Notes: a model not told the origin generated them from the sequence alone. Numbered from the stretch's first letter, positions 17,455-26,624 are shown. The stretch: 64,000 nt of DNA from Tropicibacter oceani (GCF_029958925.1 NZ_CP124616.1:3658001-3722000); one strand, 5' to 3'. A program made the numbers and translations.

Positions 17455-17862
17455 ATGGTTACCACGCAAACCGCCCAGCGCCTGCTGGCCGAGAATTTCG
17501 CCGACTGGGTTCAGGCCCTGTCGCCGCAGGTCACCCGCATCGACGCCGAGGGCGCGGTTCTGGAAATCCCCGTCACTGCGGCCATCGCCCGGGTCGGCGG
17601 GATCGTCTGCGGGCAGGCGCTTGCGACGCTGGCGGACACCAGCATGGTCTTTGCCTGCGCCGGAAAACTGGGGGAATTCAAGCTGGTGGCAACCACCAAC
17701 CTGGAAACGCGGTTCCTGAGCGCCGCGCGCGGCGACACCATCCGCTGCGAGGCCCGGGTGATCCGCGCCGGGCGGGCGCTGATCTTTGCCGAGGCGCTGC
17801 TGTCATCCCTGCCCGAGGGCAAGCCCGTGGCCGCCGCCAGCGCCACGTTCTTTTTGCCATAA
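17455..17862 (+). CDS. PaaI-type hotdog thioesterase
   Basis: A 135-residue hotdog-fold protein. GGIVCGQALATLADTSMVFAC is the PaaI-like helix region, with the family Asp/active residue in TLADT, followed by the LETRFLSAARGDTIRCEARV strand pair. Relatives hydrolyse aryl- or acyl-CoA thioesters. I choose the ATG at 17455 after GGAAGGGAC; the upstream frame extension to 17260 is not similar to the family. A DUF606 gene follows after 14 bases. Confidence 0.82.
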   Translation: MVTTQTAQRLLAENFADWVQALSPQVTRIDAEGAVLEIPVTAAIARVGGIVCGQALATLADTSMVFACAGKLGEFKLVATTNLETRFLSAARGDTIRCEARVIRAGRALIFAEALLSSLPEGKPVAAASATFFLP

Positions 17863-17876
17863 GGGGCGCGCACATC

Positions 17877-18311
17877 ATGGCACATTACGCTTTGGTCATG
17901 CTGGCCGCCGGGATCGGCATTCCGCTGCTGGCCGCATTGAACGCGGCCCTGGGTCTGCGCCTTGGCTCGCCGGTGGCGGCGGCGATGATCCTGTTCTGCG
18001 TGGCGCTGCTGGCCACGACCCTTGTCTGGGGGCTAAGCGGCGCACAGGGGCTGAACCGGCTGGCCGATGCGCCAAGACACCTGTTCCTGGCGGGTCTTCT
18101 GGTTGCCTTCTACGTGCTGTCGATCACGATGATCGCGCCGCATTTCGGCGTCGGCAATGCGGTGTTCTTTGTCCTGCTCGGGCAGTTGATCAGCGCCGCC
18201 GCCATCGACCATTTCGGCCTGTTCGGGGCAAGGATCAGCCCGCTGACCCTGACCCGCGCCACCGGGATCGCGGTGATGGCGCTGGGGGTCTGGATCACCC
18301 AGCGCGCCTGA
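17877..18311 (+). CDS. DUF606/YdcZ-type DMT-superfamily membrane protein
   Basis: A 144-residue protein with five hydrophobic helices. The start, with GIGIPLLAALNAALGLRLGS (about residues 13-32), and FGVGNAVFFVLLGQLISAA (about residues 88-106) are the two conserved signatures of the DUF606 (YdcZ) half-size drug/metabolite-transporter family. Such five-helix proteins are thought to act as dimers. It sits 14 bases behind the thioesterase and shares its direction, with AAGGGG before the ATG. Substrate unknown. Confidence 0.82.
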   Translation: MAHYALVMLAAGIGIPLLAALNAALGLRLGSPVAAAMILFCVALLATTLVWGLSGAQGLNRLADAPRHLFLAGLLVAFYVLSITMIAPHFGVGNAVFFVLLGQLISAAAIDHFGLFGARISPLTLTRATGIAVMALGVWITQRA

Positions 18312-18325
18312 CAGCACAGGCGGGG

Positions 18326-19312
18326 TTATGCCCCGCTTGTCCCGGCCAGATCGTGCAACTGGTCCAAAAGCGGTTGCGGCACCGCGGCGCGCAGCGCCAC
18401 CGACTTGCCCTGCCCCGGCATCCGGCAACCTTCGTCTTCGGCCACAAAGGCCGCCAACTGCGCCACCTTGTCAAAGAACCCGCTTTCGCCCGGGTGGATC
18501 AGCACGAAATACTGCCCCAGGTCATGCGGCGCCCCCTCGGGCGCCTTCAGCGGTTTGGCGTCGCGGCTCAGCACGCCGCCGCCAAGACAGGCGGCAAGGA
18601 TTTCGACCATCAGCCCGATGCCCCAGCCCTTGTACCCGCCCGAGGACAGCATCGACCCTGCCAACGCGGCCTCGGGGTCGGTGGTCGGATGGCCTTTTGC
18701 GTCGATGGCCCAGCCTTCGGGGATCGGCTCGCCTGCCGCCTTGGCCATGGTGATCCGCCCCATCGCCACCGGGGTCGTCGATTGGTCAAAGATCATCGAC
18801 ACCCCGCCCTGCCCATCCGGCACGGCAAAGGAAATCGGGTTGGTGCCGATCACCCGGGTCTTGCCCCCCGGCGGCGCCACGATCGGCGTTGCATTGGTCA
18901 CCCCCAGCACCAGACAGCCCGCTTCGGCCACCTGCTGGGTGAAATACCCCAGCGCGGTGCAGGTATGCGCGTGATGCAGCGCCAGGCTGACGATGCCCTG
19001 TTCTTGCGCCGCGACCAGCGCCTGCGGCAGCGCGGCGGCAAAGGCGGGTTGGGCAAAGCCATGCGCCGCGTCGACCCGGAATTCCGCCGGGCGCGGGCGC
19101 GCGATCTGCACCTGCGCCTTGCCATCGACCCGGCCCGTCACCAGTTGCTGGCAATAGCTTTCAAGATAGTAGAGCCCGCAAATGCGGTTGCCGCGCGCCT
19201 CGGCCCAGGCGATGGCCCGCGCCATTTCGGCAGCTACGTCCGGGGCGGCGCCGTGACGCTCCAGCGCCTGCGCGGACAGGGCTTCGATCTGGTCGATGGA
19301 AATTTCGGGCAT
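18326..19312 (-). CDS. Malate/L-lactate dehydrogenase-family oxidoreductase (Ldh_2)
   Basis: A 328-residue NAD(P)-dependent oxidoreductase of the malate/lactate/ureidoglycolate/pyrroline-2-carboxylate group. VTNATPIVAPPGGKTRVIGTNPISFAVP in the middle (residues about 138-165) and SSGGYKGWGIGLMVEIL around 225-240 are the family's cofactor- and active-site signatures. The catalytic His is likely in LHHAHTCTALG. Relatives act on different 2-oxo/2-hydroxy or cyclic imino acids, so the substrate cannot be set. Convergent with the DUF606 gene after 14 bases. Confidence 0.85.
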   Translation of the reverse strand: MPEISIDQIEALSAQALERHGAAPDVAAEMARAIAWAEARGNRICGLYYLESYCQQLVTGRVDGKAQVQIARPRPAEFRVDAAHGFAQPAFAAALPQALVAAQEQGIVSLALHHAHTCTALGYFTQQVAEAGCLVLGVTNATPIVAPPGGKTRVIGTNPISFAVPDGQGGVSMIFDQSTTPVAMGRITMAKAAGEPIPEGWAIDAKGHPTTDPEAALAGSMLSSGGYKGWGIGLMVEILAACLGGGVLSRDAKPLKAPEGAPHDLGQYFVLIHPGESGFFDKVAQLAAFVAEDEGCRMPGQGKSVALRAAVPQPLLDQLHDLAGTSGA

Positions 19313-19421
19313 CGGGCTCTCCGGCGGTTTCGCAGATATGCGCCACGGGCGGGCGCGTCCCCCGGACCCTAGGACCTGGGCTGCGCCCGCTCAAGCCCCC
19401 CAAGGGGCGCGCCAAGGCCCG

Positions 19422-20363
19422 TCAGGTGATCGGACCCAGCGACACATAGGTCAGGCTGGCCTCGTCCAGTGCCTCGGTCAAACCGCTCAGCAGGACCACG
19501 GTGCCGTCGGTCAGGCTAAGCGTCAGGCCACCGGCCGTCACGGACTGATCGGCCACCGTCGGGGCCGTCGCGCCAAGGTATTCGATCGTCAACAGGTCTT
19601 CGCCGGGGGTGAAATCGGTGATCTGCACCACGCCATTGGCATAAAAGCTGTCGGCGCCAAGGCCGCCGGTGCCGGTATCGCCATCTTCAAGGTACAGCGT
19701 ATCGTCGCCGGTCTGGCCATCCAGCAGGTCGCCCTGCCCATCCGCGCCGCCCGCAAGGCCGCCGTCCAGAATGTCATCGCCCGAGCCGCCGCTGAGCTGG
19801 TCAGCCCCCTCGCCGCCCCAAAGCACGTCGGCCCCGGCGTCGCCCTCGAGCGTGTCTGCATCGGCGCCGCCGAACAGCTGGTCGGCGCCATCGCCGCCGC
19901 GCAGCAGGTCAAGCCCGTCACCGCCCAGCAGGGTATCCTGCCCAAGCCCGCCCAGCAGCGTGTCATTGCCGGTTCCGCCGTCGATCTGGTCAAAGCCGTC
20001 GCGGCCATCCAGGCTGTCGTCGCCGGCGCCCGCCTCGATCGTGTCGCTTTGGGCGGTGCCGGCGATGGTATCGGCCCCGTCCGTGCCGACCAGCGTCGTG
20101 GGCGCGGCGTCCGGTTCGCCCAAATCCGGGGTCGCGGTTTCGTCGATCGGCGCCTCGTCGGGGGCAACCGTTTCGTCGCCCGACCCGGTGTCCGGTTCGG
20201 TGTCTTCTTCGTCGTCCGACCCGATCAGGCCCTCAAGCAGACCGAAATCAAGCGTATCCTCGGGCGGAATGTCATCCTCGGCGGCGTCGTCGTCACCGCC
20301 GCTGGACATCGCGGCAGCAAAGGGCACCATGCCCAGCAAAAGAATGATCAGCTCAACGCCCAT
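19422..20363 (-). CDS. Membrane-anchored RTX-type calcium-binding repeat protein
   Basis: A 313-residue protein starting with a single membrane helix (GVELIILLLGMVPFAAA), followed by an acidic, disordered stretch of about 80 residues rich in Asp/Glu/Pro. RTX nonapeptide repeats (GGxGxDxLx type) follow between roughly residues 90 and 230, then a beta-rich C-terminal domain. In RTX proteins these repeats bind Ca2+ and fold after type I secretion. This protein has an N-terminal anchor instead of a plain secreted form. The start at 20363 follows AAAGGG. It is 92 bases downstream of lolD on the same strand. Confidence 0.82.
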   Translation of the reverse strand: MGVELIILLLGMVPFAAAMSSGGDDDAAEDDIPPEDTLDFGLLEGLIGSDDEEDTEPDTGSGDETVAPDEAPIDETATPDLGEPDAAPTTLVGTDGADTIAGTAQSDTIEAGAGDDSLDGRDGFDQIDGGTGNDTLLGGLGQDTLLGGDGLDLLRGGDGADQLFGGADADTLEGDAGADVLWGGEGADQLSGGSGDDILDGGLAGGADGQGDLLDGQTGDDTLYLEDGDTGTGGLGADSFYANGVVQITDFTPGEDLLTIEYLGATAPTVADQSVTAGGLTLSLTDGTVVLLSGLTEALDEASLTYVSLGPIT

Positions 20364-20454
20364 GTTCGACCCTTTCGAAAGTCTGCTTCTGGCAGGGCTA
20401 TCCGAAGAAATCGCTAAAATTTGGGCAGGATTGGGGTCAAACCCGGTGCCGGGC

Positions 20455-21138
20455 TCAGCTTTCCGTAAGGTGACCGTCATCCAGCCGCAGGCAGCGGTCC
20501 ATGCGGGCGGCCAGTTCCAGGTTGTGCGTGGCGATCAGGGCCGACAGGCCGGTTTCGCGCACCAGCCGCATCAGCGCGTCGAACACCCTGTCCGAGGTCG
20601 CCGGATCAAGGTTGCCGGTCGGCTCGTCCGCCAGCAGCAGCCTGGGCCGGTTGGCCATGGCGCGGCAAAAGGCGACGCGCTGCTGTTCGCCGCCTGACAT
20701 GGCGGCGGGGCGGTGATCGGCGCGCTCGGCGATGCCGACACTGGCCAGCAGATCGCGGGCGCGCGCCTCGGCGTCACCGCGGGCGACACCGTTGGCCAGT
20801 TGCGGCAACACGATGTTTTCCAGCGCGGTGAATTCCGGCAGAAGGTGGTGGAACTGATAGACAAAGCCCAGGTTCTCGCGCCGCATCGCCGTGCGCCTGC
20901 GGTCCGAGCGGCCTTGCATTTCCTCGCCCGCTATCTCGACCGTGCCGGCATCGGCGGTGTCCAGCAGCCCGGCAATATGCAGCAGCGTGGATTTGCCCGC
21001 GCCGGACGGTGCGACCAGCGCGACGACCTCGCCTTTGTTGACGGTCAGATCGGCGCCGCGCAGCACCTGCACCTCGGCCGGGGTGCCGCGCTTATAGGCT
21101 TTTTCGACGCCGGTCAGGCGCAGGACAGGATCACTCAT
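20455..21138 (-). CDS. lolD: Lipoprotein-releasing ABC transporter ATPase LolD
   Basis: A 227-residue ATPase of the MacB/LolD type. Walker [10 protein letters not shown] is at 43-51, the Q-loop is near [10 protein letters not shown], the signature is MSGGEQQR and Walker B is LLLADEPTG. It energises release of outer-membrane lipoproteins from the inner membrane to LolA. The start overlaps the 3' end of the permease gene by 8 bases, so the two are translationally coupled. Its family context (permease with four helices plus large periplasmic loop) favours LolD over MacB. Confidence 0.92.
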   Translation of the reverse strand: MSDPVLRLTGVEKAYKRGTPAEVQVLRGADLTVNKGEVVALVAPSGAGKSTLLHIAGLLDTADAGTVEIAGEEMQGRSDRRRTAMRRENLGFVYQFHHLLPEFTALENIVLPQLANGVARGDAEARARDLLASVGIAERADHRPAAMSGGEQQRVAFCRAMANRPRLLLADEPTGNLDPATSDRVFDALMRLVRETGLSALIATHNLELAARMDRCLRLDDGHLTES

Positions 21139-22417
21139 AGCGCAGGGCCTCGACCGGGTTCATGCGGGCCGCGCGGCGGGCCGGAAAGATGGTGACGACA
21201 AAGGACAGGCCCAGCGACAAGGCGACCGCCGACAACACGTCCTGCAGCTGCAGTTTCGCAGGCAGCGCATAGATGCCACGAATGGACGGGTCCCAGACGC
21301 CGCCGCCCGACAGGTAGTTCACCGTTGCAAAGATCGGGTCGATGTAAAACGCGAACAGGCAGCCCAGCACCACGCCCAGTGCGGTGCCGATGATCCCGGT
21401 GAAGGCGCCGCAGATGAAAAACACCCGCAGCACTGACCCTTCGGTCAGGCCCATGGTGCGCAGGATGCCGATGTCGCCGCCCTTGTTCTTGACCAGCATG
21501 ATCAGCCCCGAGGTGATGTTCATCGCCGCGATCAGCACCAGCACCGACAGGATCACGAACATTACGTTGTCCTCGATGTCCAGCGCCCGCAGGAACCCGC
21601 CCGAGGCATCCTGCCAGGTCCAGATCAGCGCGCCGACGCCGGCGGCCTCGGCGATGGCACCGGTGTATTGCTCGACGGTTTCGGGGGCCTCGACGATGAC
21701 CTCCAACTCGTCGGCGGCGCCTTCGCGGTTGAAATACAGCTGCGCCTCGTCAAAGGGCATGTAGATGCGGGTGCGGTCGATGTCATAGCGCCCGGCGGTA
21801 AAGATGTAGGTCACGTCATAGCTTTTGACCCTGGGGCTGACGCCAAAGGCGGTCTTGACCCCGTTGGGCGAAATCAGCTTGACCTGATCGCCCAGACCAA
21901 CCCCCAGCATCAGGGCAACGCCCGATCCGATGGCCACGCCTTCGCCGAACAGATCCAGGCTGCCGCGCCCGGTTTCGGGATCGGCGATGCGCGGGATCGC
22001 CTTGAGGTCATCTGCGGTGATGCCAAAGACCTCGACCCCGGCGTTGCGTTCGTTTGCGGTGGCCATGACCTGGCCCTTGACCAAAGGCGCCACGCGCGCA
22101 ACGCCCGGCACCTGCGCCATGCGGGCCGCCATGGCGTCATGGTCCGGCAGGGTGCGCGTGCTGCGGCCCTGATCGTCGGTGCGTTCTATGTGGTAGACCG
22201 TGACATGGGCGTTGGCGCCCAGGATCGTATCGACGAATTCCGCCCGGAACCCCGCCCGCACCGCCAGCGTGGCGATCAAGGCAAAGACCGCCAGCGTGAT
22301 GCCGATCAGGCTGATCCAGGTCATCACGGACACGCCGCCCTCGGCACGCTTGGCGCGCAGATAGCGCCAGGCGATCATCCATTCAAACGGGGCGAAGGGG
22401 GGCGGTGTTCTGGGCAT
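21131..22417 (-). CDS. lolC: Lipoprotein-releasing system permease LolC/LolE
   Basis: A 428-residue permease: one N-terminal helix after [12 protein letters not shown], a ~220-residue periplasmic loop, and three C-terminal helices with the FtsX/MacB signature ([20 protein letters not shown]). Many alphaproteobacteria have one LolC/E protein (a LolF-like homodimer) rather than separate LolC and LolE. Only one permease gene is seen here, which fits. The N-terminal sequence [12 protein letters not shown] is typical of this family. Confidence 0.92.
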   Translation of the reverse strand: MPRTPPPFAPFEWMIAWRYLRAKRAEGGVSVMTWISLIGITLAVFALIATLAVRAGFRAEFVDTILGANAHVTVYHIERTDDQGRSTRTLPDHDAMAARMAQVPGVARVAPLVKGQVMATANERNAGVEVFGITADDLKAIPRIADPETGRGSLDLFGEGVAIGSGVALMLGVGLGDQVKLISPNGVKTAFGVSPRVKSYDVTYIFTAGRYDIDRTRIYMPFDEAQLYFNREGAADELEVIVEAPETVEQYTGAIAEAAGVGALIWTWQDASGGFLRALDIEDNVMFVILSVLVLIAAMNITSGLIMLVKNKGGDIGILRTMGLTEGSVLRVFFICGAFTGIIGTALGVVLGCLFAFYIDPIFATVNYLSGGGVWDPSIRGIYALPAKLQLQDVLSAVALSLGLSFVVTIFPARRAARMNPVEALRYE

Positions 22418-22563
22418 TCTTGCTCTTGTCCGGCTGCTCAGGGCGGAAACTGGCCTTTTGGGCGTGCCGGGTCAAGCGTAACAGGGGATGGCTGCCCCGC
22501 CGTCGGCGCAATTCGGCGTGAGCCGCGATGGTCCTTGGCCTTGCGGCGTGCCACAAATCGAGG

Positions 22564-22893
22564 ATGGACAAGCTTAGACATCTGACCGAGTCGCAAATTC
22601 GCAAAGCCCTGGCCGAAGGCAAACTTTCGGGCCTTGAAGGCGAAGGGAAACCCCTGCCGAAACGGCCCGGAGACGCACTTGTCGACCCCGGCGAAGCTGT
22701 CGGCTTTCGCATCATGGCCGAGGCAGGCGCCCTGCCCGCCGAGGTCAAGCTCAAGGCGGCGCTGGATCAGGCCCGCGCGGACTGGCAGGCCGCCAGCGCC
22801 CCCGAGGACAAGAAACGCCTGATGAAGGCGATCGCCGACATGCAGCTGCGCTATGAAATCGCCCGCGAGGCACGCCAGAAGTTCATGCGTTAA
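22564..22893 (+). CDS. DUF1992 (DnaJ-homologue C28-like) protein
   Basis: A 109-residue protein with the DUF1992 signature: QIRKALAEGKLSGLEGEGKP at about residues 9-28, followed by FRIMAEAGALPAEVKLK and a C-terminal helix. Relatives are small proteins of unknown role linked by name to DnaJ C28. The ATG at 22564 starts the conserved domain, but GAGG abuts it directly. A second in-frame ATG at 22528 would add 12 residues and cannot be excluded. Its stop codon overlaps the convergent 52-residue Tat ORF. Confidence 0.75.
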   Translation: MDKLRHLTESQIRKALAEGKLSGLEGEGKPLPKRPGDALVDPGEAVGFRIMAEAGALPAEVKLKAALDQARADWQAASAPEDKKRLMKAIADMQLRYEIAREARQKFMR

Positions 22894-23048
22894 GGGACCA
22901 GACGATCAATCGCGCGCATGGCTCCGATGCTTTTGTCATAGACCAACGTCAGAACGCGTTTCTGGCGCAGGGCGATTTGCGGCAGGCCGCGCACAGAGGT
23001 GGCGGCAAGGCCGGTGATGATGAAACCACGACGGGACATCTGGGGCAT
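22890..23048 (-). CDS. 52-residue Tat-signal-like small protein
   Basis: A short open frame on the minus strand. The translated protein begins MPQMSRRGFIITGLAATSV: an SRRxF twin-arginine motif plus a hydrophobic stretch, as in Tat signal peptides. The C-terminus ends LTLVYDKSIGAMRAIDRLVP. The ATG at 23048 is preceded by AAAAAGG. A second Met (23039) directly precedes the Arg pair. The 3' end overlaps the DUF1992 stop by four bases. A Fur-like dyad lies just upstream. I recall similar short Rhodobacteraceae proteins ending in a YDK...GAMRAxDR motif, but cannot verify it. Function unknown. Confidence 0.6.
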   Translation of the reverse strand: MPQMSRRGFIITGLAATSVRGLPQIALRQKRVLTLVYDKSIGAMRAIDRLVP

Positions 23049-23066
23049 GGAAACGCCTTTTTACTG

Positions 23067-23083
23067 TTGCGAGTCATTCTCAG
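23067..23083. promoter_or_regulatory. Fur/Irr-like iron-box dyad
   Basis: TTGCGAGTCATTCTCAG resembles the Fur-type 7-1-7 operator: TGCGAGT and ATTCTCA are inverted repeats matching at five of seven positions. It lies 19 bases upstream of the small Tat ORF and 64 bases before the divergent aminotransferase start. Confidence 0.4.
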
Positions 23084-23146
23084 GTATGAACGCTGAGCGG
23101 CAATTGCAAGGCTTGCACCCGCCGCGCGCCCTGCCATAGTGCGCCC

Positions 23147-24256
23147 ATGACCGGACCCAGATACCCCGCCCTGATCAAATCGCTGCCCTCGACCGTGCCC
23201 TTTGTTGGCCCCGAAGTGCAGGAACGCCAACGTGGCGCGCCGTTCCGCGCCCGCCTTGGTGCGAATGAGAACATCTTTGGCCCCTCGCCCTTTGCCGTGG
23301 CCGCGATGCAGGACGAAGCCGCCGATATCTGGAAATACGCCGATCCCACCCATCACGAACTGATGGCCGCGCTTGCCGCGCACATGGGCTGCGGCCCCGG
23401 CCATATCGTCATCGGCGAAGGCATCGACACGCTGCTGGGCTATACCGTGCGCCTTCTGGTCGAGCCGGGCGATGCGGTGGTGACCTCGGACGGGGCCTAT
23501 CCGACCTTCAATTTCCACGTCGCGGGCTATGGCGGCGTTTTGCACAAGGTCCCCTTCAAGGACGACAAAGAGGACCTTGAGGCGCTGATGGCCAAGGCCG
23601 CCGAGGTCGACGCCAAGCTGGTCTACCTGTCGAACCCCGACAACCCCATGGGCACCTGGCACAGCGGCGCCGCAATCAAGGACGCGCTGGAGCTGTTGCC
23701 CGAAGGCACGCTTTTGGTGCTGGACGAGGCCTATATCGAATTCGCCCCCCACGGCACCGCCCCGCAGATTGCCGCCGATGATCCGCGGGTCGTGCGCTTT
23801 CGCACCTTTTCAAAGGCTTATGGCATGGCGGGGGCGCGGGTTGCCTATGCGGTGGGCGCGCGCGATCTGATCACCGCCTATGACAAGATCCGCAACCATT
23901 TCGCCATGAACCGGTTGGCCCAGACCGGCGCGCTGGCCGCCTTGCAGGACAGCGAATGGCTGGAGCAGGTGCTGCGCCTGGTCGAGGACGCCAAGCAGGA
24001 AATCACCCGCATCGCCGGGGATTGCGGGTTGCGCACCCTGCCCTCGGCCACCAATTTCGTGGCCATCAACTGCGGCCGCGACGGTGATTTCGCCCGCTCT
24101 GTCCTGGCGGCGCTGATCGCCGACGGGGTCTTTGTGCGCATGCCCTTTGTCGCGCCGCAGGATCGCTGCATCCGGGTCAGCGCGGGCCGGCCCGAAGACC
24201 TGAAAATCCTTGCCGAAGCCCTGCCAAAGGCGCTTGCATCAGCGAAATCCGGCTAA
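23147..24256 (+). CDS. hisC: HisC-like class I/II aminotransferase
   Basis: A 369-residue PLP enzyme. LGANENIFGPSPFA near residue 38 (the ANEN loop), LSNPDNPMGT at 161-170, Asp193 in LDEAYIEF and the Schiff-base Lys223 in FSKAYGMAG are the landmarks of the HisC family. The family converts imidazole-acetol phosphate to histidinol phosphate with Glu as donor. There is no his gene nearby, so this could be a HisC-type aromatic aminotransferase with a wider role. The ATG at 23147 lacks a strong ribosome site. Confidence 0.82.
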   Translation: MTGPRYPALIKSLPSTVPFVGPEVQERQRGAPFRARLGANENIFGPSPFAVAAMQDEAADIWKYADPTHHELMAALAAHMGCGPGHIVIGEGIDTLLGYTVRLLVEPGDAVVTSDGAYPTFNFHVAGYGGVLHKVPFKDDKEDLEALMAKAAEVDAKLVYLSNPDNPMGTWHSGAAIKDALELLPEGTLLVLDEAYIEFAPHGTAPQIAADDPRVVRFRTFSKAYGMAGARVAYAVGARDLITAYDKIRNHFAMNRLAQTGALAALQDSEWLEQVLRLVEDAKQEITRIAGDCGLRTLPSATNFVAINCGRDGDFARSVLAALIADGVFVRMPFVAPQDRCIRVSAGRPEDLKILAEALPKALASAKSG

Positions 24257-24322
24257 GTTTACGAAAAATTGACGGCTTTACGGGATCGTGATCCGAGAGG
24301 GGCATGTTTCGCGGTATCGTTT

Positions 24323-24342
24323 TTCGGTAGTCGCATACCGAA
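24323..24342. promoter_or_regulatory. Inverted repeat TTCGGTA-N6-TACCGAA
   Basis: A perfect 7-bp dyad with a six-base spacer, directly before the ribosome site of the small membrane protein at 24355. It may be an operator or a leader hairpin. Confidence 0.35.
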
Positions 24343-24354
24343 GTGGAGGGCCTG

Positions 24355-24570
24355 ATGAACGGCAATCATCCCGAACCGGTCGAGGATTATACCACGGCCA
24401 ACCTGATCCTGATCTTCGTCAACCTGATGTGGATCTTCGCCGCCGTCTGGAGCGCCTGGGGCCTGGGCCCCGTGCTGGTCCTTGCGACGGTGCTCAATCA
24501 CCTGATCACCCGGCTGGATCTGCACAAGCGCCGCAAGCGGCCCGGCCTTGACGGAACCGGGCCGATCTGA
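24355..24570 (+). CDS. Small membrane protein, unknown function
   Basis: A 71-residue protein with two hydrophobic helices (about residues 20-38 and 40-52) and a basic C-terminus (HKRRKRPG). The ATG at 24355 is well placed behind GGAGGG at 24345-24350; an upstream in-frame GTG overlaps that site and is less likely. It is the last gene after the aminotransferase and ends two bases before the convergent class V aminotransferase. Not recognised. Confidence 0.6.
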   Translation: MNGNHPEPVEDYTTANLILIFVNLMWIFAAVWSAWGLGPVLVLATVLNHLITRLDLHKRRKRPGLDGTGPI

Positions 24571-24572
24571 CC

Positions 24573-25781
24573 CTAGCCCCGCGCGCTGGCCTGCGCCAGA
24601 ACCTGTGCCGCGGCGGTCACGCCGCCCTTGGCGTGCGGAATGTCCAGCGCGGCAAAGCCCGTTTCCAAGACCCCCAGCAGCCCCAGGATCATATGCGCGC
24701 TCACATGGCCCATGTGACCAAGGCGGAAAAACCCGGTACCGTTCGGATCGTCCGGCTCGGACATGCCGATGCCCAGCCCCAGCGTGACGCCGGTCTGCTC
24801 GGCCGTCCATTCGCGCAGCCGCTTGCCATGCGGCGCGCCCAGCCGCAGCGCGGTCACCGCATGCGATCGCAGGCCCGGGTCCTTGATGTTCAGCGTCAGC
24901 GGCCCGGCGCTGCCCCAGACATCGCAGGCCACCCAGATCGCCCCGGCCAGCGCGGCATGGCGGGCCCAGATCGCCTCCATCCCCTCGGCCTTGATCATGT
25001 CCAGCGACACCCGCAGCCCGTACAGGTGATGGGTGGGCGCGGTGCCGTTGAAATACTGGTAGAACATCTCGGGGTTGGCGCGCTGGGTCCAATCCCAATA
25101 GCGCGTGACGCGCGGCATGGCGCGGCGCACCTCGGCGGCCTTGTCGTTGAAGAACACGAATCCCAGCCCCGGCGGCACCATCAGCCCCTTTTGCGAGGCG
25201 CTGATCATCACGTCGACGCCCCAGTCGTCCATGCGGAATTCGTCGCAGGCCAGCGAGGCGATGCAATCGGCCATCAACAGCGCCGGATGCCCCAGATCGT
25301 CCAGAACCGCGCGCAGCGCCGTCATGTCGCTGCGCACCGAGGTCGAGGTATCCACGTGAACCGCCAGCACCGCCTTGATCCTGTGCGCCTTGTCCGCCGC
25401 CAGCGCGGCGTGCACCCGCTCGGGGTCGATCGCGCTTTGGCGGTCATGCTCCAGCAATTCGACCTCGATCCCCATGGCCTGCGCGGTATCGGCCCAGCCC
25501 AGCCCAAAGCGCCCGGTGGCGGGCACCAGCACCTTTTCGCCCTCGGCCACCACGTTCGACAACGCCGCCTCCCACATGCCATGGCCGTTGCAGATGTAGA
25601 TGCCCACATGGCCGCTGGTCTGCGCCACATAGCGCAGGTCCGGGATCATCGTGTCGACCATCTCGGGCAGCGCGCCTTCGTAGATGTTGGGCGCAGGGCG
25701 GTGCATGGCCTGCAAGACCGCGTCGGGAATGACGGAAGGACCGGGGATGGCCAGGTAGGGGCGACCATGGGCAAGCGACAT
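24573..25781 (-). CDS. Class V aminotransferase (alanine/serine-glyoxylate type)
   Basis: A 402-residue PLP aminotransferase. The N-terminus IPGPSVIPDAVLQAM is the common start of serine/alanine-glyoxylate aminotransferases, and Lys198 in SASQKGLMVPPGLGF is the PLP-binding lysine. ADCIASL at 171-177 holds the cofactor-pairing Asp. Possible reactions are Ser/Ala:glyoxylate or Ala:pyruvate-type transamination, as in C1 or photorespiratory metabolism; no neighbouring serine-cycle genes are visible. The start follows a reasonable ribosome site. Confidence 0.85.
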   Translation of the reverse strand: MSLAHGRPYLAIPGPSVIPDAVLQAMHRPAPNIYEGALPEMVDTMIPDLRYVAQTSGHVGIYICNGHGMWEAALSNVVAEGEKVLVPATGRFGLGWADTAQAMGIEVELLEHDRQSAIDPERVHAALAADKAHRIKAVLAVHVDTSTSVRSDMTALRAVLDDLGHPALLMADCIASLACDEFRMDDWGVDVMISASQKGLMVPPGLGFVFFNDKAAEVRRAMPRVTRYWDWTQRANPEMFYQYFNGTAPTHHLYGLRVSLDMIKAEGMEAIWARHAALAGAIWVACDVWGSAGPLTLNIKDPGLRSHAVTALRLGAPHGKRLREWTAEQTGVTLGLGIGMSEPDDPNGTGFFRLGHMGHVSAHMILGLLGVLETGFAALDIPHAKGGVTAAAQVLAQASARG

Positions 25782-25913
25782 CGTTGAAACTCCAGAAAAG
25801 GCCCATCGCGGGGCCGCGCAACCCTACCCGCACCGGCCCGCGCGTCAATGCCGCGCTTGCAAGACCGAGGGTCAGGGGCTACATCCGGCCCCTGATGTGA
25901 CGGGACAAACCTG

Positions 25914-26624
25914 ATGCTGCGCAAACTTTGGACCCAACTGGAAGACGCGGAACGCAAGTTCCGCCGCTCGTGGGGCAAGGACATCTCGACCCCGTCGGCG
26001 CGCCGCTGGGCGAAACTGCATTACCACCTGTTCGACCATGCCTTTCTGCGCATCCTGTGGACCAACTTCTGGCCCGTGGCGCCGGGGGTCTGGCGGTCGA
26101 ACCAGCCGACGCACGCGCGGTTCGAAAAATACGCCGCCATGGGGATCAAGACCGTGGTCAACCTGCGCGGCGAGGACAAGCATGCCCACTACCTGCTGGA
26201 ACAGGAAAGCTGCGAGGCGCTTGGCCTGACCCTGGTCAATGCCAAGCTCTGGGCGCGCGAAGCGGCACCCAGCCGGCGCATCCTGGCGGTGATCGACGCC
26301 CTGCGCAAAGCCGAAAAGCCGATGATGTTCCACTGCAAGTCGGGGGCGGATCGCGCCGGGTTCGTTGCGGCAACCTATCTGTTGGTCTTTGAAGGCGCCA
26401 GCATCCAGGAGGCCAAGAAACAGCTGGGCCTGAAATACATCCATCTCGATTTCACCGCCACGGGCGTGCAGGACTATATCCTGGACATCTACGAGGCGCG
26501 CCTTGTCCTTGGCCCCATCGGGTTCGAGGACTGGATTCGCGACGAATACAAGGCCAAGCCCATCCAGGAGGCCTGGGACGGCCGCCGCCCGGCCGCCGAC
26601 ATCGCCCAAGAGCTGATGCGATGA
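25914..26624 (+). CDS. Dual-specificity/tyrosine phosphatase-like protein
   Basis: A 236-residue protein. HCKSGADRAG contains the cysteine phosphatase CX5R loop (Cys141, Arg147), with the typical VNLR substrate-site strand about 60 residues before. A basic, Trp-rich N-terminal part (residues 1-60, LWTQLEDAERKFRRSW...) is outside the phosphatase fold. The fold fits a Tyr or lipid phosphatase. It overlaps the ABC exporter start by four bases (ATGA), so the two are coupled; a lipid/cell-envelope target is an inference. Confidence 0.8.
   Translation: MLRKLWTQLEDAERKFRRSWGKDISTPSARRWAKLHYHLFDHAFLRILWTNFWPVAPGVWRSNQPTHARFEKYAAMGIKTVVNLRGEDKHAHYLLEQESCEALGLTLVNAKLWAREAAPSRRILAVIDALRKAEKPMMFHCKSGADRAGFVAATYLLVFEGASIQEAKKQLGLKYIHLDFTATGVQDYILDIYEARLVLGPIGFEDWIRDEYKAKPIQEAWDGRRPAADIAQELMR

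Noticed and set aside
19690-20060. Possible DNA tandem repeat or CRISPR array
   Set aside because: The regularity is due to RTX nonapeptide codons; units are not identical, spacers are absent and the frame is coding.
19669-20697. Pro/Ser-rich 342-residue frame opposite the RTX gene
   Set aside because: Its repetition is the antisense reading of the RTX repeats, not an independent protein.
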